Below, piece after piece: positions 12,008-24,310 of a stretch of DNA of 64,000 nt. The position numbers and the translations under genes are program-made. How positions within the stretch are numbered: the stretch's first letter is position 1; each line of letters starts with the position of its first letter. The DNA is from Symsagittifera roscoffensis. Taxonomy: Eukaryota > Xenacoelomorpha > Acoela > Convolutidae. Where the stretch lies: contig NC_087064.1 in assembly GCF_963678635.1 (NCBI RefSeq), forward strand, positions 28,560,189 to 28,624,188, read 5' to 3'. The notes under the pieces are model-generated. The model did not search any database, was not told the origin of the DNA, and saw nothing but the letters and a program-made list of their open reading frames with translations.

Positions 12008-13339
12008 ATTGGGTTCCCTGTGCCGACAGATAAAAACACATTTCAAACTTTTGAGCTGAAAGCTTGTTTCAAGTAAGTAAAACGAGCAATTAAGTCTTAT
12101 GATGGAAAGTTTTTAGTTTAAGTAGTGGAAAGCCAGTTTTTGAAGCTTCATTTAGCGCTTTTTTGGTAATAGAACTTTTTTTTGAAAAACAATTTTCACA
12201 AAACAACTTTATATTTTCACTTTTTTCCAATCTCTGTTTATTTTTTTTGAAAACAATCGTTAACGATTATATTTATTTCAATAAGTGTTTGGTTACATCT
12301 CTCATTACAAGCAAATTTTTTTTTTCAATTTAAAGAAAATTGAATTTTTTTTAATAAATGGTCGGAATATTCTGTGATAAATGTGCATAAACTTGATATC
12401 CTTGTTACAATTGATATCATCTGATTGTAAATTTTTTGGCTAACTTCGAAAGATGATCAACTGTATAACAATAGACGCATAAGGTGTCATTTGATTAAAA
12501 AGTGTCATTAGATGTCCTGCCAGTATCCTAACAAATGATAACATCAATGCAGAGCCATTTTCAATGACTACATGCACAATCACAAAAAAAAATTCAAAAA
12601 CAAAAATTTAACCGCAACATCAGTGATGGGAACCAACAAAAATGTCTTTTGAGCAGGCCATAAAATGAAAAACTGTTTTCAGTGGCTTCCAAAAAATTCT
12701 GGAATTTTATTTAGAAAAGACTTTTTTTCAAAGAGTTGTTTGTGGTGACATAAAAAAACAAGAATTTTATATTTGTAGTAAACAGAGAAGTACATTTTGT
12801 AGTATTACCTTTATTAAATACAAAACAAACACAAAAACTTTAATTCAGTTTTTTAACTTTCAGTAACATTTCTGTCCTGGAGTTATTGAACAAAACTTTG
12901 AAATTGAACGCAGCTTCACATTTTCGTAGTTCTTGTAATATAGGGAAAATGAATGAAACAAGATTTGAAATATTAATCAGCGCTTATTTGTCACTTGGTT
13001 TTTTTACACTGAATCACAAAACGAAAAAAAAAAGAAAAATCAAATGTTCAAGGAAAACAGCGAAAATCACAATTCATTTTTAAGTCAATGGTTATAATCT
13101 TAGTGTTTATTAAAAAAAAATTTCCAACCATAGCTTTCTTGACAAAAAGAGTTTGTTCGAGAAATTTCTATTAAAATTCAATTAAGGACTGGAAAAACTT
13201 CTTGAGTATAAAACACTCAACCTAATGTCACAATTGTATTACCTGATATTGCGGTGAGAAAAAAAAGAAAACTTTTATAAGCAATGTTTTATCTCACTTC
13301 GTAGTCAAAATGGTGATATAAAAACTATTTTTATAACTA

Positions 13340-14013
13340 GGATAGCCGGTTGCTGTGCATGTAGCACATAATGTTCCGACCACATTAGAAAAAAAAAACT
13401 ACGAGAACAAGTTTTTTCTTCTTCTTTTTTTCATCAACTTAGTGTGCTTTTTAGGGCTGATGTGATGAGATAACTATACAAACCGGTATAAAATTAGCAA
13501 ATTATGCAAAAATTTCTAACAGTTATCTTCAAAACTAAAAAACAAACAAAAACACATTAAAGGGTTTTAAAAAATTTTCTAAACTTTTTAATTTTTTTTT
13601 TGCACTTTAATGATATGATTAAATTTTTCAAAACTAAAGGAACGCTGAATTAAGCTTCCACAAAGCAGGACACTGGCAGGAAACTCAAATTTTTAAAAGT
13701 AAAATTAAATGTTTTTATTTAACTGGCCAATTTCTGTTCTAATTTTTATGTTACGAAGGTTACTCGATCGCGTTACTATCTAGAAGTTAGAACTATCAAA
13801 AATTTCCAATCCGTTTTTCTGGACACTGGAACGTTTCTTGAAAGAATTTTAAAGTTTTTCAATCACGTCCGAAAAAGCTTAAATTGATTTTTCATTCAAT
13901 CTATTCCGATGACTATTTGGCATAGTTGATTTTGCGTGGAAAACAAAAACACATAAAAGAGTAAAACAACCGAATACATGGCGTTTCCCATTTTTCAATG
14001 GTCATAACAATCA
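13340..14013 (+). repeat. dispersed repeat family R2, copy 1
   Basis: It begins GGATAGCCGGTTGCTGTGCA, followed by TGTTCCGACC. It ends after TGATTTTGCGTGGAAAACA and a degenerate GGTCATAACA, the counterpart of GGTCGGAACA in other copies. The start motif TGTTCCGACC and the end motif GGTCGGAACA are inverted, suggesting a non-autonomous TIR element. No product is encoded. Confidence 0.55.
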
Positions 14014-14125
14014 TAAAAACAGCATAAACATTAAAGCAACAAGGAAATAAACAATTAAAATATTATTTGATAGAAATAAGAATAATAATTTCTCCATTTA
14101 TATTATAAAATTTTATTAACATAAA

Positions 14126-14162
14126 TTTTAATCCTGATAATAATAATAATAATAATAATCAT
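14126..14162. repeat. (TAA)n microsatellite
   Basis: A run of AATAATAAT steps lies inside a wider ATA/TAA-rich tract that reaches about 14330. Confidence 0.9.
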
Positions 14163-14459
14163 AATATTAATAAAATTCATGCGTCATCATCATAAATAAA
14201 TTATTAACCATATCACCTTCAGAATTTTTAATAACAATTATAACAGGAATCAAGCTAATCCTCATAATAACTTAAATCATTATCATGTTAATAATCAGAA
14301 TAATCATTATCATCAAATCGTTATAAAAAAATTTGGTCCTTATCAGAAATTTCATGATATTGATAATAATAATTTTGGCTTCCGATTGGCAGAAGATCAA
14401 TCAAAGGCTATCCAGACTGTTTAAAGACGGTGCGTTTCTTTTATGTCTCCATATTCCAG

Positions 14460-14556
14460 ACTGAGTTATAGTGTCCCTAAAATTTTCACGATTCGTGGTA
14501 CCTCTAATGCAGCCAAAACTGGCCAATCTATGATAAAACTGAAGGTAGAGGTCAAG
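14460..14556 (+). CDS. orphan exon candidate, product unknown
   Basis: A 97-base open stretch lies between an acceptor-like CCATATTCCAG and a donor-like GTCAAG|GTGAGC, and is richer in GC than its surroundings. It would encode about 32 residues containing SVPKIFTIRGTSNAAK, entered in phase 2 and left in phase 0. I do not recognise the protein, and no partner exon was found nearby on the plus strand. It could be a chance open stretch. Confidence 0.25.
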
Positions 14557-15092
14557 GTGAGCTTGTCCTCATACAGTATCATTGTCATGACAGGGAATAA
14601 ATTTGGTCAAGCTCTAAAAAATCACTCTTTCTCATCCTATTTCAAACTTATCTTCAACTGATAAAACATCAAATCTGGTATCAAAAATATCAGCTTTTCT
14701 ACTTTTTTCTCTAATTTTATTTTCAAAATAAAGTGAGAAGCGTATAAATTTTTTGTTCAATTTAAAGTAGTTGGTTTTTGTCCGAATCGGTGTTGAGCAT
14801 ACGCATCAAAAACGATGTAAAAAAAGGAAATGGGAATGTGGACATGTGTTGTAAAAGCATTGCAGACACTGAAACGAGTATTCGAATTTCCCTAAATTAT
14901 TTAACCGATTGTAATCATTGGTGGTCAATTACGCGAAAAAAGGTTGACAAAGTTTTCAAATAATTTTTCTGAAACCACACCGGATTTTGTTAACAATTAC
15001 CTCTTTATGTTAGTTTTTTCCATTAAAGCACCCCATGAAACCCCCCAGCCAAAACATATATCTTATTTTATTATAGTTAAATCATTGTCGGA

Positions 15093-15120
<28 letters not shown>
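15093..15120. repeat. (TG)n microsatellite
   Basis: About twelve uninterrupted TG steps follow GGAG. Confidence 0.95.
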
Positions 15121-15123
<3 letters not shown>

Positions 15124-15199
15124 GGGTGCTATGATTTTTGTTACTTGGCTGAAGACTGAAATGGGAAAGACCCAAAATTCATATTTGCGTCGTGTTGAA

Positions 15200-15305
15200 G
15201 CATTTCATTGTAGGGGTGGTAAGTCGTTACAAGGTACCACAGTGGAGGGGGTAATGGATAAGGTCCAATCCCTGCCCCCTCAATAAAAACTAGATCCGCC
15301 CATGT
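15200..15305 (-). repeat. end fragment of the G-rich CATGGGCGGATCTAG element
   Basis: Read on the minus strand, the stretch starts CATGGGCGGATCTAG (15305-15291), followed by GAGGGGGCAGGG. This resembles the ends of the G-rich elements at 22496, 46207 and 57771. Only one end is clear. It lies downstream of the last SLC10 exon found. Confidence 0.5.
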
Positions 15306-15570
15306 GCGTTATACCCAAACAGAACTGAGAGCTTGCAGATGCTGACGCAATTTTTTTTTGGATCTATTAGACCATCTCCCCCTTTCAAGAAAGGAACAGA
15401 TTTGTAATTAAATTAAGTGAGTCAAATTTTCTATCAATCAGATTGCAGCAAACTAGAATTTTCAGCAGAAAGTTCTAGTGCAAATTTAATGTTTTTCTTG
15501 AGAGGGTGAAGATTCTTTTGGTGGATACCACAGGTAGGGATTGTTAAGAAGATCCAGTTTTCAGTCTTAC

Positions 15571-17231
15571 CTGCCATGCGATGACGAATATCCAGCCCTC
15601 GAAGAATGAGAAAAGACAGAATAGGAGCGGGACCAGGAGCACGTGACCAAGGACGTCTGCGGGGAATGACATGGAGATGACTGAGAAGGCGATCGAGGCA
15701 TTCTGACAGCCTGTCTCGAAGCCCACAGTCCTCTTCTGCTTCTGAGTGAGACAGAACATGGCCGAGAGGGCGTAGCCGAAACAGAACCCTAGAACAAAGT
15801 CTAATAAGAACATCTGTTAGTTTGAAGAATTTTCTGGAGCGTGTAGAAGAACGAAGATGATCGTTGGACTGGTTTTCGCAAAATACTTGGATAAATAGTT
15901 TTATATAAGTTTCAGCACCGAAAAAATTGATTAATTGTCTAAGGTTATAATGAAGTATAACAAACAAGGTATCCAATTTGTGATTCCACTTGTGATTCTC
16001 ACAAGCCATAAATTCCACATTTCAATGCATATATCTATTCTTATGATGTTTACGATGAGTGGACTTGCCTAATATGGGCATGGTAGCGGTGGCTATCCAA
16101 ATGTCTATGCTGGACATCTGCATGAGGGAGTAGTTCATGAAGAAGAAGAGTATCATGGAGATGACAATGGCCAGCATGCCACTGAAGGAGCCAGTCTTAG
16201 CCACAACTCCCCGCATGTTGGGGTACTTCATCACGAACAAGTATCCAGCCGCCACTGGGATGAGGATGAGGAGTAGAGACAGCAGGATTGTGTGGTACGG
16301 AATGGACATGGTCGTGCCTGCAACACCATAGAAACAAACATTTTCAAAATTAGTTCAGAAAAACGCTTTTTTTTTCACTGAAAATGAACTTTGCGATTGC
16401 GATTTCCCACTGAAACTAAATTTCCGAACACAATGTTGAGCAGAAACAAAGTTCACTGGTCACAACTCAAAGTTCACAAGTTCACTGTTTTTTTTTTCAA
16501 AGCTACCGTGTATATTAATTATACTTTTTGAAAAATAAACAGAAACTTAATAATCATGATACTTGATGCTTGCAAGTAATTGGTAGAAAAATAATTTCTG
16601 TTTTAAAAAACAATAAAATCAGTAGCGAATTTAGCGGGAAAGCTTGACAGAACAAAAATAACATTGTCTTTAGCGGTTTTTATAAAACTGTCTTTAGCAA
16701 AAGCAAAAATTGATTTTTTTAACAATGCGAATGCTTGGAAGTACAAATTTTACCTTTGGTCCAGTTTCGAGTATACAGCCACAAGTTAGAGGGCATCATT
16801 CCGAAAGCCAACAAGGTAGAAAGGGTAGTCATTGTTATGCTAAGTGAGCAGTCTCCTTTTGTGTAATAAGTCACCATGTTAGACATAACACCACCTGGTG
16901 AACACGCCATTATTAAAGCCCCTATTGCATGCTCAGCCTCCAATTTCAACAAATGAGCGACGAGAAATGAAACGAGAGGCATGATAACAAACTGCGACAC
17001 GAATCCCGCAAGAGGTCCGAGTGGTTTCTTCACGTGGTTTCTGATATGTTTCAACTTCATTTTTGCTCCCATTGCAATCATGATTAGAATCAGAATAAAT
17101 ACATTGATTGTCGTGAACGCATTTTGCAACGCCCGGTCGAAGTTTTGGTGGGTCAGAATATTTTCATCGGAGTTTTCCAAATGCTGAAGATGCAATTTTA
17201 TGTCTGGATTTTCGTTCTCAAATAAATCCAT
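15571..17231 (-). CDS. SLC10-family sodium/bile-acid-type cotransporter (3' exon missing)
   Basis: Three exons are visible: 17231-16754, 16317-16069 and 15800-15571. They join in frame (phase 1, 1, then 0) to give 319 residues; vertebrate relatives are about 350, so a short cytoplasmic tail exon is missing. The start ATG sits in AAAATGG. Landmarks are SPGGVMSN (111-118), GDCSLS (126-131), an STLLAFGMMP-type stretch (138-147), and RTVGFETGCQN (266-276), whose ETGxQN motif contributes to sodium binding in this family. About nine membrane segments are expected. The family moves organic anions such as bile acids or sulfated steroids with sodium across the plasma membrane; the substrate here is unknown. 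Intron 2 uses a GC donor (AG|GCAAGT); choosing it makes PILDFVLGF align with the family without gaps. Other ORFs across 15434-16018 are shadows. Confidence 0.88.
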
Positions 17232-17258
17232 TTTGTTGTAAAACTGCTCTTTTTTCCT
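17232..17258 (-). promoter_or_regulatory. splice acceptor just upstream of the SLC10 start
   Basis: TTTTACCTAG|G lies 25 bases before the ATG on the minus strand. It would be used by a 5' UTR intron or by spliced-leader trans-splicing. The sequence cannot tell these apart. Confidence 0.35.
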
Positions 17259-19584
17259 AGGTAAAATGGTAACTATTCAACTATGAAGCAATTAAGAGGA
17301 AATTGGGTAATATTTCGAGACGAAAGGAAATAATTGAATAGTACGGCTGTCGCCTTTTATCTGCAAAAAGGAGAAGAATTGATATTGGATACGTCAACGG
17401 GAACTGCAAATATGCTCTGATAAATAGCAAAAAAAGATAAAGTATTCAGAATGGAATTAAACCTTTGTTTTCACGTCAAACTAAGTCCAGAAAAACTAAA
17501 TCTTTGATCATTTTCCAATGTTTGATGATACGAGACGAGATATAGCTACTTTTTATCTCACCTTTTTTATAAATAAAACGCCAGTTGGTCTGGTTATACG
17601 TGACTGCCTAATTGTGAAGTGTATTGGGAATGAACTTACCAGGTCAGTAAGTTTTCAGACATCAAATGGTAAAAAATAGATCAGCACAAGTTGGAAATTA
17701 TGAAATAGGGATAAAATTCACGCTAAAATATGAGCTTGCTAAAATAATTGGCGTGCTCCCCTTCAAAAAAGAGGTGATTATTGTATTTTTCAAACTTTGT
17801 GGCGAAAAAAAAAGTCAATTTGAATGAGATGAAAAATTTCCTGGCGCGAATGTATTTTTTGGTGCTATTTCAACCAAAATTACCAATATCGGGCTAAAGA
17901 AATTCAAACCAGATGTGGGATAAAAAGTTTACAAAATTGACAATCACTTGAACTCCGCGAGCACTCCAACGAAATTGGAAGGAAAACTGGAGGCTTTAAA
18001 ACATTCGCTCTTCCTTCAAAATAAAAATATTGATATTTTGATGACAGTGTTAAGCAATATTGGCACTGGTAACAAAACAAAGAAATTATAGATTAAAAAA
18101 ACACAAAAGCAAGAAAAAGTATGAATATATGCACACAAATCTGGTGCAGAAAAAGACAATAAATCAGCGGCTCTAACACATTTTTGAAGTTTTTAAATTA
18201 CTTTTTTGAAGTTAATGACACTTTTCTCACCAAGTTTATATATAGGCTTCAGTGGGTAGGAATTCTAATCCTCAAAGGACCTTATAAATTATTGAAATGA
18301 AAATAACCTACATTAGACGTGTTCTATTTCAGCGTGAGGAGGTTCAAGTTACCATAGAACGGATGCGCTCAGTCGATTTTGTATCTATACTTGTAGTACG
18401 CATTGACCATTGCCAGAAAAAAACTCCTCAAAATGGTTCAAAATGAGCAAATTTGTTCGTGCTTCCTCTCTCAGTCTTGAAATTAATAAAAACAGTTTGA
18501 ATTAAGAAGAGTGGTGAAATGAGATGAAAAATTAATGACCCGCAAACAAATTTCTGTGTGATCGGTTTGAAACGCGATGCAGCGTGTTGAGGATTTCCGA
18601 TACCCTTACCATGAATTTGAACTAATTTGTGGCGAAATTAGGCAGGGAGAAATTAGCTGTAAACTTGGGCAGAAAATATAGGGAATTGCTTCAGTTTTTC
18701 AACGGTGTGCAGTATTTGAACAAGTTTGGCGACAACTTTGCCGAACAGTTTTTCCGGCAACTTTTTCAAACCAACTTTTGTGCAATTATCCGACCTCTGT
18801 CACTGCCCTAAAACGACCATTTAGAGAATACTTTTGGTCAGTCGAGTCGGCCTCTTTAGTTAGATTTCTTAGGAAAATAGAGGAGAATAATTAGGAAAAA
18901 TAAGACGACCTGAATCACCGCCCCCCGGTCACTCTGACTCCCCCCCCCCTTCACGCTCTTCTGCATACGCTACTGTTTCCCTGTTTCAGCGTAGAGTTAT
19001 ATGCTATCTAAAAGGTCTGTATTTTACCGTTTAACTTCCCGCTTCAGTTTGTAATTTGTTACTGAAATGACGCAGAATGCAAAGGGTGCTCTTAAACTTA
19101 AACAACAGAGCGTTTACCAAATGACGTACGTTTTTTATGCCTCAATTATTTCTTTATTTATTCTTCTTTCATTTAGCTGATGAATTGACCTCAGCAAAAT
19201 GGAGGCGGATGTCTGCACAATACCTGTGCGTAAATACAGTTTGTTGATGATTGGCTTGATATGAAAAGAATCCCACTCAATAATTGTTCCCGTTCATAGA
19301 GGATAGAAACGTGCGAGAATTTTCTTCTATTTGATAACTCTTTTTGATAACTCTATTTGCTAGCCCAATTTACCCTTCCAAATAACTGAAGAAAAGAATG
19401 ATAGATAGCAGATTTTTAAGTAAGGGCCTTATGAAAAAATAAAGGAATAAAATAAGCGACAATAAAATTTGCGGCGCTCTAAATGAAAAATGAAGGAATT
19501 GCCAATGAAAAATGAAGGTGATTTATAGTATGCCAATTTTTCGAGTATGCTAATTGGTGCGCTGAAGATGTTTTCAACTCTCGA
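17259..19584. other. intergenic AT-rich DNA
   Basis: No coding exon is recognised. The only structured piece is the end of a G/C-run element near 18907-18975. Confidence 0.6.
18907..18975 (-). repeat. terminal fragment of a CAGTAGCG-type element
   Basis: On the minus strand, CAGTAGCGTATGCAGAAG (18975-18958) is followed by a run of G. This end style is common among hAT-like non-autonomous elements. The opposite end and the target duplication were not found. Confidence 0.4.
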
Positions 19585-19765
19585 TATCTTCGTATTTTTT
19601 CTCGTTGTTGCTTTCACGTACTGAGGGACTTGAGGGTAAACTAAAGCTGCCATATTGGAAAAATTGTCAAAATTTCGCACTTTTCATCTAATTTTTGCCC
19701 CCTACAATGGTTGCTTGCACACAAGGACCTTGAGCCTTGAAGTTCAGGTAGAGAGTAAGTTGAGA
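19585..19765 (+). repeat. dispersed direct repeat, copy 1
   Basis: About 180 bases, starting near CTTCGTATTTTTTCTCGTTG and including GGTTGCTTGCACACAAGGAC, recur at 21272-21450 with roughly ten percent differences. Function unknown. Confidence 0.85.
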
Positions 19766-21271
19766 ATTCTCGAGGGGATTTATTAGCGAAATAACGAGGA
19801 ATGCTAGATGAACAAAAACGCATTAAGGAGCTATAGCAGGTTTTTAACGGGATTCCGAAACTCTTGAACAAAATCTCATGCATAAATTTAACATGAAAGA
19901 AAACCAATAATCATCAAAATTGAAAGGGTTTGGGAAAGCAAAAGGATCTTTTCCCACTAATGGATGTTTTAAAAAATAAGGTAAGTGAATGGCACCAAAA
20001 GGATTTCCAAATAAATCTCCCTATTTAAGCTTTCGCACAAAAAATAATAAATAATAAGCTGTTTGTTGTTAGTTTTAGTGCTTTGCAGTTTCAATGATTT
20101 TGATAAGACGACAATGGGACAGTGTATTGTTTTATGCAAATCCCGTTAATCCAACAATGCTTCAAACGAAATGGCATATGCTCCATAATTTTTTTTAGTT
20201 CTTTGTCTGACATGCAAGTGGTGCATTCTGCTAAAACAATAATGGTCTCTGACTTTTCGAATAATTTAATTAACTTGCAAAAACACCAATTCTTACGGCA
20301 CGGAGCATAATGCGTATGACAAGTAGGAAAATAAATCTCTGGGGGTCCGTATAGTGGTATTGAAAAAAATTAACGTCCAGCCTGGTACTTAATGGTTCAA
20401 CAGAGACCCAAAAGAGGACCTGAAATACATAATAGCGCGTGACTTAAGACCAACACAGAAGTTAAAAAAGACACCAGGTTGCTTCTCAAGTAAAACACAA
20501 AAATTATTCGATGACTCAGTTACCATGGTTAAAAAAAACTTTCGTAAAATTTGGAGTTTAAATATTGCTAACACGATTTTTTTGGTTTATTTTGTAAACT
20601 TTGTCAGCCCAACGCCAACGTTCAATCGCTGAAATTCTAAAAATCATTAACATTCACGCCACTTTTAGCCGTGGTAGTTTGGCGTTTTAATTCACGCCAA
20701 CATATAATTCCCATTCCCATCAATTTGGCCTTCCAATTCCCATCCGATACTGTTTTTTGACGCGTTGTGAATTTTTTCTTGGGAAGTTCGAATAATCGGA
20801 CTATTATTTGCCCGCCTATTTTTTGTAGGCCTTATTTCAACAATGTATGAATTTTTCTTGGGCTTTAAAACAATTTTAAAAAGAAATTACAGGTTGCCTT
20901 TTTAGTTGTAAATTTATGAACTCGACTCTCTGTAGATTACTTTTTATCGTTGTCTGTTTGTTTTACAGCTTAAATGGTTTCGACTGATGTTATATCGACC
21001 TTTTAGCTGATTATGTGTTGTTTGAAGAATAATGATATATTGACTTTTGTTGTTTCAGGAGGGTAGGGTGTAATAACTTCGAGTTTCGAAACATAATAGT
21101 TCAAATTTTTCCTTTTTGGTGGTGTTTTTTTTGTGTTCGTTTTCGGCTGAAGGGTTGTCCACTTAAAAATGTCGTCTAAGTGACTGCTCGGTTATCGATA
21201 CCAAATGCTGTCTAACGTATATATAGAAAGCATTTGGTATCTATATATACTTGAGGGTAGATACTCTTGAT
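19766..21271. other. DNA between the two direct repeats
   Basis: Nothing recognisable was found except a hairpin at 21196-21240, where ATACCAAATGCT and AGCATTTGGTAT form a perfect 12-bp stem. Confidence 0.5.
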
Positions 21272-21450
21272 GACTTCGTATTTTTTCTCGTTGTTGCTTT
21301 CACGTAATGATGGACTTCAGGGTAGATTAAAGCTGCCCTATTGAAAAAATTGTCAAAGTTTTGCACTTTTTATCTAATTTTTGCCCCCTTCAATGGTTGC
21401 TTGCACACAAGGACCTTGAGCTTTGAAGTTCAGGTAGAGAGTAAGTTGAG
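21272..21450 (+). repeat. dispersed direct repeat, copy 2
   Basis: This is the partner of 19585-19765. It has a small tandem duplication of GTAAGTTGA near its end. Confidence 0.85.
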
Positions 21451-21925
21451 TAAGTTGAGAAGAAAGATGAAGAAATACTGATTTTGCGCCGCTCAGTGCA
21501 AAAAACCCTATTTGTGCTTGGATAATGTGTGTGGTTTCGCGACAACTCGAAACAAAAAAACTTGTAAAAAAGACAACTCGTAACAAAAAACAACTCGCAA
21601 AGTTTTAAAACTAGTTTTAAACTTAAATAATTTGTAAATTTCGTAGAAAATCCCATACTCTGTTGACAGGCTTGCAACACGTTGGCGCGATTGCGGTGGT
21701 GAGCATACTGCGAGCTGTCTCTAAATGCGAGTTTTATACAGCCAAATTTTGACTGTTTAACTTAGCAGTTTTTGGACAGTTTTTATGCCATTTCAAAAAT
21801 AGTGTTATTCTGGAGTCAAATGTGCGAAAAGTTATACCCGTGATAGTTTTCTTAAAGCTAATGGATTTATAAATGTCTTATTTGGCTAATTTGGGAGAAT
21901 TAACGCACAGTATATTGTTATGAAC

Positions 21926-22381
21926 GGTAACTTCCCAAATGGCATAATTCCCAAATGGCATAAAAATGGAAACTTTTCCCAAATGGCATAAATTCCAAGT
22001 TTTCATTGTAATTTAAACGTTTTCTATCAATTTCTATTTCTATCATTTTGCCAGGAACGAAAGCATGTAAACAAGATTTGGAACTAATTGCTTCCAAACA
22101 AATTTAAGCAACAGATTTGTCGTAAAAAATTGACCACAAGAAGCTTATTAATAATCGCAAGCTTATGCTTCTTGCTTTTGATAAAAAGTTCTACAATTTT
22201 TTCACGATAAAATGTCAATCAACATTTGAATTGACAATTTGACTACTAATTTTCTCGCATTTATCACGAAAAAATTGTTCTCGATTTTTCCAAAGCACCT
22301 GTTGCATGAAATTTATGCCATTTGGGAAATTTTTCATTTTTATGTCATATGGGAATTATGCCATTTGAGACGTAATCGTTA
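21926..22381. mobile_element. Mutator-style MITE with long TIRs and a 9-bp target duplication
   Basis: The ends are inverted copies of about 70 bases built from the phrase CCCAAATGGCATAA (left 21926-21996, right about 22307-22381). GTTATGAAC flanks the element on both sides (21917-21925 and 22382-22390), a 9-base target duplication. The interior is AT-rich and codes for nothing. Long TIRs with a 9-bp duplication point to the Mutator-like group. Confidence 0.75.
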
Positions 22382-22495
22382 GTTATGAACGTTCTCATAA
22401 CACGCTTATGCGGTCAATTAAATCGTTCCATTTTGAATCGAAGCAAATTATTTGACCCATTGTTAAGATACGAGACGTTAAATATCACCGGTTAT

Positions 22496-22978
22496 CAGGG
22501 GCGGATCTACAACTTTCTCGAGGGGGGGGGGGGGGGTGGATTCTCAAAAAACTTTTTTGAAAATTTGTCGACTTTTTTTAGGTCGATCAAGTTGATTTTT
22601 AGAGCTCTCCCTTTAGCACGGTTTAGTTCGCTCTGGCCAAATTTTCTGCGCTGCAGGCAAAATTTAAAAAAAAAAAGTCCAAAAAAGGCGTTTTAGGCAC
22701 TTTTTGGAAAATTTTTACCAAATAAATAGCGTTTTTTCGGCGCGCGCTACGCCCTCAAAATTAGTATGTATTGGCGCCCAAGGCGCCTTCAGAAAAATTT
22801 TAGGGTCGGTCGGCCAAAAATGGATTTCTTAAAAAGTAACAAGGGGGGACCCTTTGGGTCGGCAGGGGGTCGAAAACTATTTGATTGGCCTTAAAATTTG
22901 TGTTTTTTGGCGCGCGCTCCCCACTCTAAAATAGTATTAACCAACCCCCCTGCCCACCCCAAAAAAAATCTGCTACTG
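22496..22978 (+). mobile_element. G-rich TIR element, copy 1
   Basis: It starts CAGGGGCGGATCTAC, runs through a 15-base G tract (22522-22536), then GGCGCGCGCT motifs, and ends with AATCTGCTACTG, an inverted and decayed match to the start. Related copies lie at 23870, 46207, 51300 and 57771. No transposase is present, so it is non-autonomous. A 103-codon ORF across it (22385-22696) is not a gene. Confidence 0.7.
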
Positions 22979-23869
22979 GTCGGAACATTCAATCTGTCGT
23001 CCTCATGTACGAGCAGTCTTGCTGAATTTTAAAACTCTTCGACTAGCCGCTAACAGTGTTTAAAAATCGTGATAATTACCTGGAATCTCAGATGGAAGTT
23101 CCTAGTAGAGCAGACTAAAGTATTAATTAAGTCAGTTTGATAAATACCATTTGAGTCGATTTGACATGTCAATTTCAAACATCAGTGGTTGAAATGAATT
23201 CAAAAGGAATGGTTTTTTCATAATAGTGCAGGACACTGACAAAAATAGTTTGCTCTCCGTTCAACAAGTTAATAAGGAATTCGGTTTAGTTTTGCATCAC
23301 TATTAATTTATTAGAAATTCTACTACCGTCAATAAAAATAGTTTATACCAAAACTTGGTACCATTTTCCGGCCAATACGCTAAATGCTATTTGACTGAAC
23401 GAAAAACGTCTTTAACTGTCATAAGATTTTGAGCTTTTTTAATAGTTCGCGTCACAAGAACATTGTGTCGTCAAGTGTACTACTGTTCAAGATTAGGACC
23501 ATATGTTACAATTATAAAGGTTAATGTGTTTGTAAGCAAATTGAAAAAAAACTAAATAAAAAAACTGCTCGCAAAATCTTGTTATCTGGAAGGCTCCGAC
23601 TTCTTTTAAGGTATATGCAGTAGTTTTGTCAGGAAAAAATCATGAAATTAAAAAGAAATTAATTTCCATTTTTTGTCAGTTTTGTTGTTTTTTCATTTTT
23701 TCTCCTGCACTCAATGGCAAGTTTAAATTGATAGTTTTCTCGAAAAAAAACAAGTGAATTGGATTTATAAAGTTGCCTCAATTCAATTTGGATTGATCAA
23801 AGCCGCCACACACGCTAAAACTTAACAGAAAATGCTAATTAATTACCGATTTTTTGGCCAAAGTTTTCC

Positions 23870-24055
23870 AAAAAGTGCCCTTTTTGGCGTTTTTCAAAAA
23901 TTTGTCTGCGGCGCACAAAATTTTGTCCAAATTACGGTCTTTATAGTGATTTGAGAGACCTCAGAAAATCAGTTAGCTCGACAAAATTTTCAAATGTTTT
24001 TTTTTGAAAATCTGCCATCCCTCCCCCCCTCGAGAAATTTTTAGATCCGTGCCTG
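23870..24055 (-). repeat. G-rich TIR element, 5' fragment
   Basis: On the minus strand it begins CAGGCACGGATCT, then CTCGAGGGGGGGAGGG, and continues into the AAAAAGGGCACTTTTTGG segment shared with copy 1. The other end is missing. Confidence 0.7.
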
Positions 24056-24310
24056 GTTGAATGGAAGGAAAACATGTTACTCTAATTTTATATACTATCT
24101 ATATCTATGAATAGCATGCTTCGTAGCTTAAGACTGTGTTTCAATAAACTAAGGATGAAGGTTATTCATAGAACTCCATAGTATGGAAAGTGTCACAGAT
24201 TTTCCTTGCTTTCTTCTCAAAGAGTTTTATGAATCGGTAGAAAGTCTTAAAGGCATTTTATATTTCTTTTGTGTGAATAGTAAAGTTAGAAATTTTTGAT
24301 AGTAAATTCC

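Larger units (their letters stand above)
12008..14459. other. AT-rich DNA without recognisable genes
   Basis: Apart from a dispersed-repeat copy at 13340-14013 and TAA/ATA simple repeats at about 14126-14330, I see only short frames with no homology. Confidence 0.6.

Noticed and set aside
15434-16018. 194-codon minus-strand frame
   Set aside because: It overlaps SLC10 exon 3 in a different frame and runs through introns; the family motif ETGCQN lies in the other frame.
22385-22696. 103-codon plus-strand frame
   Set aside because: It spans the G-rich element with a poly-Gly run; it is not a gene.
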